From: JAFDZV01 sp048594725
Lineage (GTDB): Bacteria > Bacteroidota > Ignavibacteria > OLB7
Length of the DNA stretch: 64,000 nucleotides
Assembly: GCA_048594725.1 (NCBI GenBank)
Contig: JBMDXA010000204.1
Coordinates: 1-64,000, forward strand
Reading direction: 5' to 3'
How positions within the stretch are numbered: position 1 is the stretch's first letter; each line of letters starts with the position of its first letter. Of the stretch, positions 53,901 to 60,615 are shown one piece after another. The notes under the pieces were generated by a model. It was not told the origin of the DNA, did no database searches, and saw only the letters and a list, made by a program, of their open reading frames with translations. The translations under genes were made by a program, and so were the position numbers.

Positions 53901-54011
53901 GCCGTACTGGACCATGTTCACGAACATCGTTTCCAGACAGCCGATGGGGTCCGTGTCGCAATCGCATGGAGGAGGAGCGGCAGCATTCTCCGGTTGAGAC
54001 AACTTGTGCAT
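50994..54011 (-). CDS. LodA-like quinoprotein oxidase fused to a catalase-like domain
   Basis: A 1005-residue protein from ATG 54011 (AGGA about 9 nt upstream). Residues about 30-335 resemble catalase: H55 in LRLHGVAYGRLEI lines up with the catalase distal histidine, N134 in QNMDVFFV with the active-site Asn, and FNPWRTLLENAPVGSIADARKVVY is the typical late segment; the haem-ligand Tyr motif is not clear. From about residue 355 (IHPGIGVARIGNS) it is a LodA/GoxA-type CTQ-dependent amino-acid oxidase. The quinone-forming cysteine would be C781 (FHPGCEMTWP) and the tryptophan W838 or W843 (RWMALPWQGD). LodA itself is about 726 residues. Oxidation would release H2O2, next to a domain that could degrade it. 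LodB-like follows, translationally coupled. Confidence 0.78.
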   Translation of the reverse strand: MHKLSQPENAAAPPPCDCDTDPIGCLETMFVNMVQYGRIQKGQCPARRPVFLRLHGVAYGRLEIVPGLDESLRVGLFGQHPSYQVWARLSSDIPDGMTDFKSTVGMGIKLFGVEGVKALDPGEQTITADFTFQNMDVFFVNNAHDMCAFTKASLTSSEAFNTWMKDHPRTQEILDEMEKVVPTTLGTDYWSTIPFHFGEGRFCKYKLEPEVVPPGPAPDYDDPDYLRVDLEARLKNGESRFRFMVQLQTDPATMPLDEATVPWSEVQSPPIHVATLILPAQDITARGQSNYGESLSFNPWRTLLENAPVGSIADARKVVYRASAALRRNVNGQPIGEPQQIRPDTTWPQAKDTTIVRAAIHPGIGVARIGNSIAPDGYYIGPEVTDPPADYDSIRDASGAIKRQAARFRIYGYNAAGEVVGELTSDSADIQWQAHLANKKAAWYQFQAALDIPEAVTMSVPKRNPKLKGANRNSLVVDPGPRIITGKNTSGADYHFSTGTFMGVPVPLGEIRTDDAGRLLVLGGLGHSASPEGKPVYNPDDPPSFNNADGWYDDISDGPVSATVSIAGVPIPVEPAWVTVGPPNYAPDVVAWRTLYDLLVDSYVQCGWIPFPQTASFSKDVLPALRRLSNLQWVNKGFATMYGQGCPMNFEDPEFIARLAYRPASGAGSDPYADPYAELRQQVYNAFRPSNNKVDDPRTWPWIYGDAYGSFSADAPNNNLALSDVRARLLELWVKGEFVNDWDPGADPYNAIEQVPVQEQPAMLDQAALHFCLADAFHPGCEMTWPMRHTTMYSAPFRIRHRAAGDPEPDYGDTLTQQIVMQPGGPLYAQAPGDISRWMALPWQGDTAFCRSGYDLEYDPYLPTFWPARVPNQVLTEADYETVMDQSLPREQRIAAYNNRENWVRTLTGTAAEQMMQMIASFGKMGIVESRPGIDDDPDFPAVMMVESLPGEVKQMLQARSSERVGAMLRGEAPAEPRTRLEQAGWESVEQLEEFRRIRVVWRRP

Positions 54012-54887
54012 ACAGGTTTTCCTGGTGTTATGGATGATTGGGATGGGGGACTGGTCGGCCATCGAAGGACACTCGCACCGGGAACTGCCGGCCCCACCGG
54101 AGCTGACCTGATTGCTCCGGCGGCGGACGAAGCTGGCAGGGGGAGAAAGGGACACGCCCCTCGCCTCTGAATCCGGCCTCCACGCAATGCCGGCCCGTTC
54201 GACGATCGACAACATAGGCTATGAGGCTGGCGGGCCGGACACGAAAGGAGCCGGCCGGCTGGAGCCTTTGCCGGCAGACTTCACCGGCAGCGCGGCGACG
54301 GGAGAACCCACGGGCCAATCGGACCGGGAGGCTCCTTCGCGCGCTATGTGCTACGGACGGGGGAACGATGAATGCTGGTTATGGTATGGTTCGGGATGAT
54401 CCCGCTATCGGCGCCGAACGCGCGCAGCATGGGGTGGCGATACGATGGTTCCGGACACGTATGGTAGTCACTGGCATGGCAACAGTCTGGCTCTATTGCA
54501 GTAGTCGGGCCGCACAGCCACAGGCGGGGGAGCTGCGCTCCCGGCGTGCGGGCTGGCCCGATGGCCGGCGGAGAGAAGGGATTATGATGGGCGCTCCCCG
54601 CCTGCCAGCCATAAGATAGAGGAGCATCGGGGCCATATCCAGTACATCATTGTGTACCCCCCCCTCCCGGCCGCTCATCCAACCGCCACGGCTATCGCAC
54701 CGGCGTCACGCCTGCTCAATCATCCTTTCCGCCACGGCCTTCCCTACCTAGTTTTCTTTCACCTTCGGGATGAGACCGGGGGCGCGGCATACAGGGAACG
54801 CGAAGACCGGCAGGGCGCACCTCTCGGCTGGAAGTTCGCTTCGCAGTTTCAGGCCCACCAGATGCCGCTCAAACCACAACTCACGGT
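54012..54887. other. Divergent intergenic region with GTACA-N6-TGTAC motif copy 3
   Basis: About 870 bp upstream of both the oxidase gene and the propeller paralogue 2. No gene is supported; the open frames that cross it lack ribosome-binding sites. The inverted repeat at 54642-54657 is the only feature I can name. Confidence 0.5.
54642..54657 (-). promoter_or_regulatory. GTACA-N6-TGTAC inverted repeat, copy 3
   Basis: On the minus strand this reads GGGTACACAATGATGTACT, the same block as copies 1 and 2. It lies about 230 bp upstream of the propeller paralogue 2 gene and 630 bp from the oxidase start. Confidence 0.5.
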
Positions 54888-56696
54888 ATGGAGTATGCAA
54901 TGCAACGATTAACTACCAGCCCGCGAACGGCGCGCAGGCTGCGGCTGCTCGGAGCGGCCGCTATCATCCTCCTGTCGGCGATGCCGGCGGCGGCACAATG
55001 GCAATGGCACTTCGGCTCCGTTTCAACCGAAACCGGCAGCGCGGTGGCGCAGGTATCCGACGGCGGCTTCATCACGGCCGGCTCCGGAACGATCGGCTCG
55101 GGAGCGAGCGCATATCTGGTACGCACCGATGCCAGCGGCAACCGGCTATGGGATCGCAGATACGATTTCGGAGCGGCCACCACCAGCGGGTTCGCTGATG
55201 TAAAGGTCTGCTCCAACGGCGACTACATCCTCACCGGCTCGGTAGTCAGCACCAGCAACAATTCCACCTCGCTTCTGGCGATGCGGGTCGATCAGGCCGG
55301 CACTATTCTCTGGAGCCGGACGATCGGCGACGGACAGCGGAACTACGGAGGAAGCTCGGTGCTGGAAGCAGTCTACGGCAACGGAACCACCACCAATCCG
55401 GGAGATATCGTCATCGGCGGGAACAGCAGGGCCGGCGCCAGCGACCCCAGATGGGTGATCCTCCGGCTGAATGCCGACGGTGATATCATCTGGGGCCGGA
55501 ACTACGACGGAGGCCCCACCTATACCGAAGCGAGCCTCGGCGGCATCATCGAGACCCATCAGATCCAGGCCGGAGATATAGCCGCCACCGGCACCGTCGA
55601 ATCCGTCCATCCCGGCGCCAGGAACGTCATGGTGGTGCGCGTGGATGGCAGCAACGGCAGCATCGGCGCGGCCCCCCAGGGAGTCGGGATATTCGACACG
55701 GGAGATCATGACCTCTCCTTCTCCATCATCGAGCGCCAGCTTGGGGACTTCAGCGGCGATCTGGTGATCGCAGGATCGTCTATTTCCACGCCGTGGCGGG
55801 GATATGGCGTACTGGCGATGGAGATCCGCCCCTATCCGGCCGATCCGGCGGGCCCCAGAGGGGTGAACATCCTCGGCGACCCTACCGAGTCCGCCTTTAT
55901 AGGATACACCGTGCGCGAGATCACCGATCCGGCGCTCTGCCCTCATGGCCGTTCTCCGGGGGATGTGGTGGTGGGAGGAATGACCTTCGGCTTCCCGGAT
56001 AATCCGCCTGGCTTCAGGGGATTCCTGCAGATGTTCGCCGCCGGCAGCATGATGAGGGTGGGATTCTTCCACACCTACGGCGATCCCAACGGCCGCGCCG
56101 AGGTGCGGGGCATCACCGAAATCACCAGCACGTTCGGCACCCCCGGCATCGCCATGACCGGCCCGGTCAGCCCGGCGTATGCCATCAACAGCGATCTCTG
56201 GCTGGCCCGCACCGATGCCGCGCTGCTCACCTGCGGTGAAGAGCCCTATCTACTCGAATCCAACGTCCCGCCGGTAAACCTCATCATCCCGGTTCTTACT
56301 CCCGTGACGATCCCCCTGCGGGTTCTCTGCGGAATCCAGTCGCTGGAGACCGACTGGGGCAACCCGCTCTGCAGCCGCCACGGACCGCCCGCCAAGGAGC
56401 AGATGACCCCGGCTCCGGCCCCCGGCGCTACGCTCTCCATGCTCTCTCTGCAGCCCAATCTGCTGCGCCAGGGGGAAAGCTTCAATCTCTCCTGCACCGC
56501 CCCGAAAGGAGGAAGCGGAGAGCTGGTGGTGAGCGATATCTCCGGCCGCGAGGTTCATCGCCAGCCGGTTACCGCATCATCCGAAACGATCAGCCTGACA
56601 GTCGGCACCGGAGAATGGGTTCCAGGAACCTATCTGCTCCAGCTTACGCTCGACGGAACCCCCAGCACCGGACGTATCACCATCACGACGAGGTGA
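54888..56696 (+). CDS. Secreted propeller-like repeat protein with T9SS sorting domain, paralogue 2
   Basis: A 602-residue secreted protein (ATG 54900 is an alternative start). The signal peptide is RLRLLGAAAIILLSAMPAAAQ. The body has the same 50-residue beta repeats as the genes at 16842 and 56759: SDGGFITAGSGTIGSGASAYLVRTDASGNRLWDRR and so on. A cysteine pair region (CGEEPYLLESNVPP...LCGIQSLETDWGNPLC) comes before the last 85 residues. Those residues (LQPNLLRQGESFNLSC, ELVVSDISGREVHRQPV, VPGTYLLQLTLDG) form a type A T9SS sorting domain, which marks export through the outer membrane. It is followed by its paralogue 62 bp later, so the two form an operon-like pair. Confidence 0.8.
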   Translation: MEYAMQRLTTSPRTARRLRLLGAAAIILLSAMPAAAQWQWHFGSVSTETGSAVAQVSDGGFITAGSGTIGSGASAYLVRTDASGNRLWDRRYDFGAATTSGFADVKVCSNGDYILTGSVVSTSNNSTSLLAMRVDQAGTILWSRTIGDGQRNYGGSSVLEAVYGNGTTTNPGDIVIGGNSRAGASDPRWVILRLNADGDIIWGRNYDGGPTYTEASLGGIIETHQIQAGDIAATGTVESVHPGARNVMVVRVDGSNGSIGAAPQGVGIFDTGDHDLSFSIIERQLGDFSGDLVIAGSSISTPWRGYGVLAMEIRPYPADPAGPRGVNILGDPTESAFIGYTVREITDPALCPHGRSPGDVVVGGMTFGFPDNPPGFRGFLQMFAAGSMMRVGFFHTYGDPNGRAEVRGITEITSTFGTPGIAMTGPVSPAYAINSDLWLARTDAALLTCGEEPYLLESNVPPVNLIIPVLTPVTIPLRVLCGIQSLETDWGNPLCSRHGPPAKEQMTPAPAPGATLSMLSLQPNLLRQGESFNLSCTAPKGGSGELVVSDISGREVHRQPVTASSETISLTVGTGEWVPGTYLLQLTLDGTPSTGRITITTR

Positions 56697-56758
56697 GCCC
56701 GATGACGACCAGATCACTTGCAGAAACGATGAGAACAACAACTTCCAGAGGCACCCTC

Positions 56759-58231
56759 ATGGGCTATAGAGAGAACCTTCGCCGGGGAGGCATCCCGGCA
56801 GTGCTGGCAACCGCGCTCCTCCTGCTGGGAGGCTCGCGGCTGGGCGCGCAGGATTTTGAGAGGACGTTCGGGCGCTCCGACGTCGAGATAGGACAGGCGA
56901 TCGTTCAGACCAGCGACGGCGGGTATATAACGGCAGGATATACCACCAACGCGAGCAACACCCAGATCGCCTACGTGGTTCGCATGCAGGCCAGCGGGGC
57001 CACCGCCTGGGAACGCCGCTTCAGCGTGGGAGGAGGCTCTACCTCCGGCATCGACATCAAGCAGCTCTCCAACGGCGATCACATACTGGTGGGTACGGCC
57101 GTCTCGGCGTCCACCGGCAACTCGCACATCTATGCGCTCCGCTTCACCGACAACGGCGAGATCATCTGGTATCGCACCTACGGAGAGGTATCCGGCAACC
57201 AGTATGCGACCGGAGTGGTGGAGACGACGATAGCAAAGACCGCCCCGGACGACGTGAGGAACCTGGTGATCTCCGGCTATACGCTCGATGACACGGGAGA
57301 GCGCCGGGGCCTGCTGATGCGGCTCTGGGCGGATGGCTCCATCCGATGGAACAGGCTGTACGATGTGCTGCCGGCAACGGTCAACGACAACAGGCTGCTG
57401 TCGGTGGATGAATCCAGGATCGGAGCCGGAGCAGGGGATATCGTCGCCACCGGCTACAGCAACCAGCCCGGAGCATCGGGCGACGACGTCTGGGTGCTGC
57501 GGGTGGATGGCCCCACCGGGAATATCACCGCCGGGCTGCAAGGCTCGGCCCTGTTCTATACTTCCGCCGCCGACCGGGGACACTCCATCCAGGAACTGCG
57601 GCTGGGGAACGGCGCGGGAGATCTGGTGATAGCGGGGGAATCCAGAGGACGGCGCGGCACCACCGAATCGGAGATCCTGATGCTGGAAACCCGCCCGGCT
57701 CCGTGCGACCCGCTCGGACAGTGGGCCGACCAGTTCCAGGGAGAGGAGAAGAACCTGCCCAACGTAGCGCGATGCGTCCGCGAGATCACCAGCTCGAAGC
57801 TGGGAAAGCCGGGTGATGTGATCGTCACCGGCAACAGCTTCACCTCGGCGTTCGGCTCCAGCAACGATATGTTCATGCAGCAGTTCGCGCAGCGGACGAT
57901 GCTCCCGGTGGGGAGACATTACGTCTTCGGCGGCTCATCCGAGGACATGGGCTTCGCGATCGCGACCGCCGAAAACCCGAGCGGCTACATCGCCACGGGG
58001 TTCACCACGTCGGTGCCGGTGATGCCTCCGCTGCATCAGGCCGATCTCTATACGGTGCGGACCGGCACCCCGATATCCACCTGCACCAGCACGCCGGTCA
58101 CACTCTCCTCGGAGGCGGCCCGCCTCTCCAGGAAATGCGCCGGAGCCACGATCACCTCGCCGCAATGGACGGTACTCTGCTCCGGCGGAAGCGATACCCC
58201 GAACTGGGGAAGCCTCCTCTGCGAGGAGTAA
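56759..58231 (+). CDS. Secreted propeller-like repeat protein, paralogue 3
   Basis: From ATG 56759 (AGAGG 7 nt upstream) this is 490 residues with a standard signal peptide (MGYRENLRRGGIPAVLATALLLL to LGAQ). ATG 56702, also with a plausible ribosome-binding site, gives a longer n-region. Beta repeats match those of paralogue 2 nearly motif for motif (SDGGYITAGYTTN, AYVVRMQASGATAWERRF, SNGDHILVGTAVS). It ends with a Cys-rich part (CTSTPVTLSSEAARLSRKC, LCSGGSDTPNWGSLLC) and lacks the C-terminal sorting domain that paralogue 2 has, so its export route or attachment must differ. It probably arose by tandem duplication. The function is unknown. Confidence 0.75.
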   Translation: MGYRENLRRGGIPAVLATALLLLGGSRLGAQDFERTFGRSDVEIGQAIVQTSDGGYITAGYTTNASNTQIAYVVRMQASGATAWERRFSVGGGSTSGIDIKQLSNGDHILVGTAVSASTGNSHIYALRFTDNGEIIWYRTYGEVSGNQYATGVVETTIAKTAPDDVRNLVISGYTLDDTGERRGLLMRLWADGSIRWNRLYDVLPATVNDNRLLSVDESRIGAGAGDIVATGYSNQPGASGDDVWVLRVDGPTGNITAGLQGSALFYTSAADRGHSIQELRLGNGAGDLVIAGESRGRRGTTESEILMLETRPAPCDPLGQWADQFQGEEKNLPNVARCVREITSSKLGKPGDVIVTGNSFTSAFGSSNDMFMQQFAQRTMLPVGRHYVFGGSSEDMGFAIATAENPSGYIATGFTTSVPVMPPLHQADLYTVRTGTPISTCTSTPVTLSSEAARLSRKCAGATITSPQWTVLCSGGSDTPNWGSLLCEE

Positions 58232-58711
58232 TCGCCTGAGCCGGACGGCATGACGAATGTGCAGGAGGGGGATGGGAGAACACAGCGCCGGATATCCACA
58301 TCTCCTGTCCCCCCGATGCACGCACGAAGGAGGGATCGGCATCATGCTGGTCCGCAGCCACACCGTCTGGCCGGTAGTCCGTGCCCGTTGCCCCTTGAGC
58401 ATCGGTATATCCTGTATTCCCGGCGTAACCACGACGCATCACCAACGACTCACCATCGAAAATCCAAAGGCAACTATATACCTGACAAACCCATTCAGGA
58501 TCTTAGCTATGAGCAAAGTACGAAGCGAGAGATCGCCTCGTCAATTCCATAGTTTTCGACCGTGCAAAGGGGGCTAGAATCGCCACATTTGGGCCGTTCC
58601 GCTTTGCGTTGGCGTCTGGTATTTGGCTCGGGCTCGCCGTTCAGTAACGACGGCCGGTGACGCTGTGCAAGGCGGAACGAGCCCGAGCCTCTATGTTCAT
58701 CTTGCACAACT
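58232..58711. other. Intergenic region at the edge of the AT-rich segment
   Basis: About 480 bp with no supported gene. Near its end are perfect 12-bp inverted arms (GGCTCGGGCTCG 58625-58636 with CGAGCCCGAGCC 58678-58689), and outside them a weaker pair (GTTCCGC-TTGC / GCAAGGCGGAAC). The sequence becomes AT-rich just beyond, so this may mark an insertion boundary. Confidence 0.5.
58625..58689. repeat. 12-bp perfect inverted repeat at the AT-rich boundary
   Basis: The arms GGCTCGGGCTCG and CGAGCCCGAGCC are exact complements separated by 41 nt. They lie just before the first small gene of the AT-rich segment and could be part of a mobile-element end. Confidence 0.65.
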
Positions 58712-58954
58712 ATGAACAGCATTCCGAACGGCAGCGATGCCGATATGCCCACCCCACGCTATAACCTGCATCCTATCAACCATATTAACCGCATGCTTGG
58801 CTTCATCTATCTGATACGCCATGGGTTTGAAGTGGCGGGCAATGACTACAGCAAACACTGCCACAAGTACACCGTTGTCTGCGATTCGATCATTGAAGAG
58901 ATAGAGCTAGCGGTGAAACAGCTACGAAAGTTGATGCCGCTACCCAAAGGGTAG
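58712..58954 (+). CDS. Small hypothetical protein
   Basis: An 80-residue protein I cannot place. The C-terminal half forms a clear amphipathic helix (CDSIIEEIELAVKQLRKLM); the middle contains HINRMLGFIYLIRHGFEV and several histidines and cysteines. It has no signal peptide or membrane segment, and no strong ribosome-binding site. It is the first open frame of the AT-rich segment and lies about 200 bp ahead of the hicA promoter. It may be a small cargo gene or a chance frame. Confidence 0.35.
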   Translation: MNSIPNGSDADMPTPRYNLHPINHINRMLGFIYLIRHGFEVAGNDYSKHCHKYTVVCDSIIEEIELAVKQLRKLMPLPKG

Positions 58955-59096
58955 TTGAGCCCGGTGTCCCCATCTTAGATAGCTGTATAGATAGGGTCAT
59001 CTGAAGTAGGAAAGGCAGACTCAAGCATATCTGAGAACTCAGATTGGCCGTTGTATATACAATTGGTAGTTTAGAGCTGTTTCATGTAGAGACATC

Positions 59097-59150
59097 TTGT
59101 ATGTTTCCTATCCTACCACTATATTAAGAGTGGTATCAAAAACTGATACC
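59097..59150 (+). promoter_or_regulatory. Promoter and operator-like repeats of the hicA-hicB-secB-like operon
   Basis: A sigma-70-like promoter is visible: TTGTAT (59097-59102) and TATATT (59120-59125) with 17 bp between them. Two overlapping inverted repeats cover the -10 and start region: TACCACT-N8-AGTGGTA (59114-59135) and GGTATCA-N5-TGATACC (59132-59150). The second ends 3 nt before the hicA start. HicB-type antitoxins commonly repress their own promoter by binding such repeats, so these are the likely operators. Confidence 0.65.
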
Positions 59151-59153
59151 GGA

Positions 59154-59411
59154 ATGAATGCCAAACATCAGAAGACGTTAGCTGCTATATATGCGAACCC
59201 TGTCCGTTCAAACATTGTTTGGACAGACATTGAGAAACTCTTTGCCGCGCTTGGAGCTAGAATAAGCGAGCGTACAGGATCTAGGGTAGCGGTATATTTG
59301 GGCGGCAAGGTCGCTGTATTCCACCGCCCTCATCCTAAGAAAGAGACAGATAAGGGAGCAGTTTGCTCAGTAAGAGAATTCCTAACTAACGCAGGGAAAG
59401 GGCCATGCTAA
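59154..59411 (+). CDS. hicA: HicA-type toxin (mRNA interferase)
   Basis: An 85-residue HicA-family toxin. The sequence MNAKHQKTLAAIYANPVRSN, then IVWTDIEKLFAALGARISER, GSRVAVYLGGKVAVFHRPHP and KGAVCSVREFLTNAG follows the family pattern. The catalytic histidine of the dsRNA-binding-like fold is expected within VAVFHRPHP. HicA cleaves mRNA during translation until it is bound by HicB. It comes first in the operon, as in most hicAB loci, and its stop codon overlaps the hicB start (ATGCTAA). The promoter and operator repeats end 3 nt before the start. The AT-rich composition indicates acquisition from another genome. Confidence 0.88.
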   Translation: MNAKHQKTLAAIYANPVRSNIVWTDIEKLFAALGARISERTGSRVAVYLGGKVAVFHRPHPKKETDKGAVCSVREFLTNAGKGPC

Positions 59412-59878
59412 AGTACAAAGGATATACAGGTAAGGCTGAAATAGACTATGAAGCAAATATTATACATGGGCAAGTTATTGATCTTCAAGATGTTATCACT
59501 TTCCAAGGGCGTACACCAGACGAGGCAGAGAAGGCTTTCAAAGAATCTATTGATGAGTACCTAGCATTTTGTAAGGAACTCGATCGTGCCCCTGAAAAAC
59601 CATTCTCAGGAGTGTTTAGTCTGCGAGTTTCTCCTGGCCTCCATAAACAGATTGCTATCAATGCTAGCTTGACAGGAAAGAGCCTTAATCAATGGTCAAT
59701 CGAGGCATTCGAACAGAAGCTTAATCTTAGCCAACAACCCCTTGAAAAGATGTCTATTATGCTATTGATCGAGGATAAGGTATTGGATATTGCTAGCGCT
59801 TTTAGCTCCCAATCTACTGCCCACAGTCGATCCCATAAGGTCGCAAGTAGCATGAAATTCGAAACATCTCTTAACTAG
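59405..59878 (+). CDS. hicB: HicB-type antitoxin with a C-terminal extension
   Basis: A 157-residue antitoxin. Residues 1-62 form the partially degraded RNase-H-like HicB domain (YKGYTGKAEIDYEANIIHGQVI, FQGRTPDEAEKAFKESIDEYL). Residues 70-103 hold a ribbon-helix-helix-like DNA-binding segment (SGVFSLRVSPGLHKQIAINA, SLTGKSLNQWSIEAFEQ). A typical HicB of this kind ends there, near 110 residues. The extra 50 residues (LSQQPLEKMSIMLLIEDKVL and a Ser/His-rich tail) are unusual. Because a SecB-like chaperone gene follows 8 bp later, the tail is a good candidate for a chaperone-addiction (ChAD) region, as in TAC systems. It overlaps hicA by 7 nt, so translation is coupled. Confidence 0.88.
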   Translation: MLKYKGYTGKAEIDYEANIIHGQVIDLQDVITFQGRTPDEAEKAFKESIDEYLAFCKELDRAPEKPFSGVFSLRVSPGLHKQIAINASLTGKSLNQWSIEAFEQKLNLSQQPLEKMSIMLLIEDKVLDIASAFSSQSTAHSRSHKVASSMKFETSLN

Positions 59879-59886
59879 GGTTCGCT

Positions 59887-60369
59887 ATGGCAAAGACAGC
59901 AAATAAAGCCACTGATAGCAAGAAACTACTTAAAATTCGCATTGTAGATTGCGACCTCCAAGGACTCACCCTAAAGCCTTTGGACGAAGGTGAGTTATTT
60001 CCAGAGAAACTGGTCTTTAATGTGAAGCTGGCTCTGGGTTTTGATCGTGATAATGAAATGGCGCAAGCGATTTATCATATCACTGGCCGGAAGAAAAGCA
60101 CTGATATAGAACCGCTCGTTTCCTTAAAAGTTAGCACTCACTTTAAGATGAGTGGGCTGAAAGAGTTGCCTTACTCAGAAGAGAAAATTGATATACCCGA
60201 TTGGGCAATGGGCACATTGATAAATGTTAGCCTTGGAATTACTCGAGGAGTTTTAGTTGCGGAAACGAAAGGTACGCCTTACTCACAGGTTATAATACCT
60301 ATTACAAATATTCGTGATCTTGCACCTTCAATTTCAGCAGAAGAAAATATATTAAATTTTGGGATTTAA
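59887..60369 (+). CDS. SecB-like chaperone of a toxin-antitoxin-chaperone system
   Basis: A 160-residue soluble protein. The strand pattern VFNVKLALGFDRD, YHITGRKKS, LVSLKVSTHFKM and especially the late segment MGTLINVSLGITRGVLVAET and then IIPITNIRDL match SecB-like proteins, where a long helix (LxxIxxGxxRGxL) is followed by the PxxN closing motif. The gene follows hicB by 8 bp with AGGG overlapping the hicB stop region. In TAC systems a dedicated SecB-like protein folds and protects an unstable antitoxin. Its length equals SecB (about 155). I rate the SecB-like call as probable, not certain, since strict SecB residues are weak. A perfect hairpin overlaps the stop codon. Confidence 0.68.
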   Translation: MAKTANKATDSKKLLKIRIVDCDLQGLTLKPLDEGELFPEKLVFNVKLALGFDRDNEMAQAIYHITGRKKSTDIEPLVSLKVSTHFKMSGLKELPYSEEKIDIPDWAMGTLINVSLGITRGVLVAETKGTPYSQVIIPITNIRDLAPSISAEENILNFGI

Positions 60370-60407
60370 TACCCCTCCAGCGCTTAGAGAAGCGCTGGAG
60401 GGGTATT
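60368..60407. terminator. Perfect 18-bp hairpin after the SecB-like gene
   Basis: Arms 60368-60385 and 60390-60407 are exact complements around a 4-nt AGAG loop. The first arm begins in the stop codon at 60367-60369. It likely ends the hicA-hicB-secB-like transcript and possibly the convergent passenger frame of the transposon; there is no strong T-tract. Confidence 0.75.
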
Positions 60408-60615
60408 ATCGATCCTCTTCTTTCTCCCCCGGCTTCACCCGCACGATCCTCTGCAGGAACTCCCCAAAGTCCATATCCACATTAAGCGGCTCCTCATACT
60501 TGCTTGGCCCCTTCCGCTTCCGTTCCGGCTCTGCCTTCGCTGGCTTTTCCTTGTGAGCCTTCCCCGTGCCCTTGGAGAGCTTCGGCTCCTTTGGCTCTTC
60601 GTGCCCGGCATCCAT
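60406..60615 (-). CDS. Short lysine-rich passenger protein of the IS element
   Basis: A 69-residue, highly basic open frame (EEPKEPKLSKGTGKAHKEKP, then RKRKGPSKYEEPLNVDMDF) ending GEFLQRIVRVKPGEKEEDR. It overlaps the 3' end of the transposase in another frame. Small frames with a Lys-rich start and an F-x-x-x-L-x-x-I-V-x-V ending often follow transposases of this type. It could be translated from the ATG at 60615, although no ribosome-binding site is evident. The function is unknown. Confidence 0.45.
   Translation of the reverse strand: MDAGHEEPKEPKLSKGTGKAHKEKPAKAEPERKRKGPSKYEEPLNVDMDFGEFLQRIVRVKPGEKEEDR

Noticed and set aside
51609..54170. 853-aa open frame on the plus strand opposite the oxidase gene
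   Set aside because: It is a GC-driven antisense shadow; its composition (His/Gly/Arg-rich) is not protein-like, and the minus strand has clear catalase-like and LodA-like motifs.
58625..58689. Possible integron attC site before the toxin-antitoxin genes
   Set aside because: The arms do not contain the GTTRRRY/RYYYAAC core sites, and no integron integrase is in the window.
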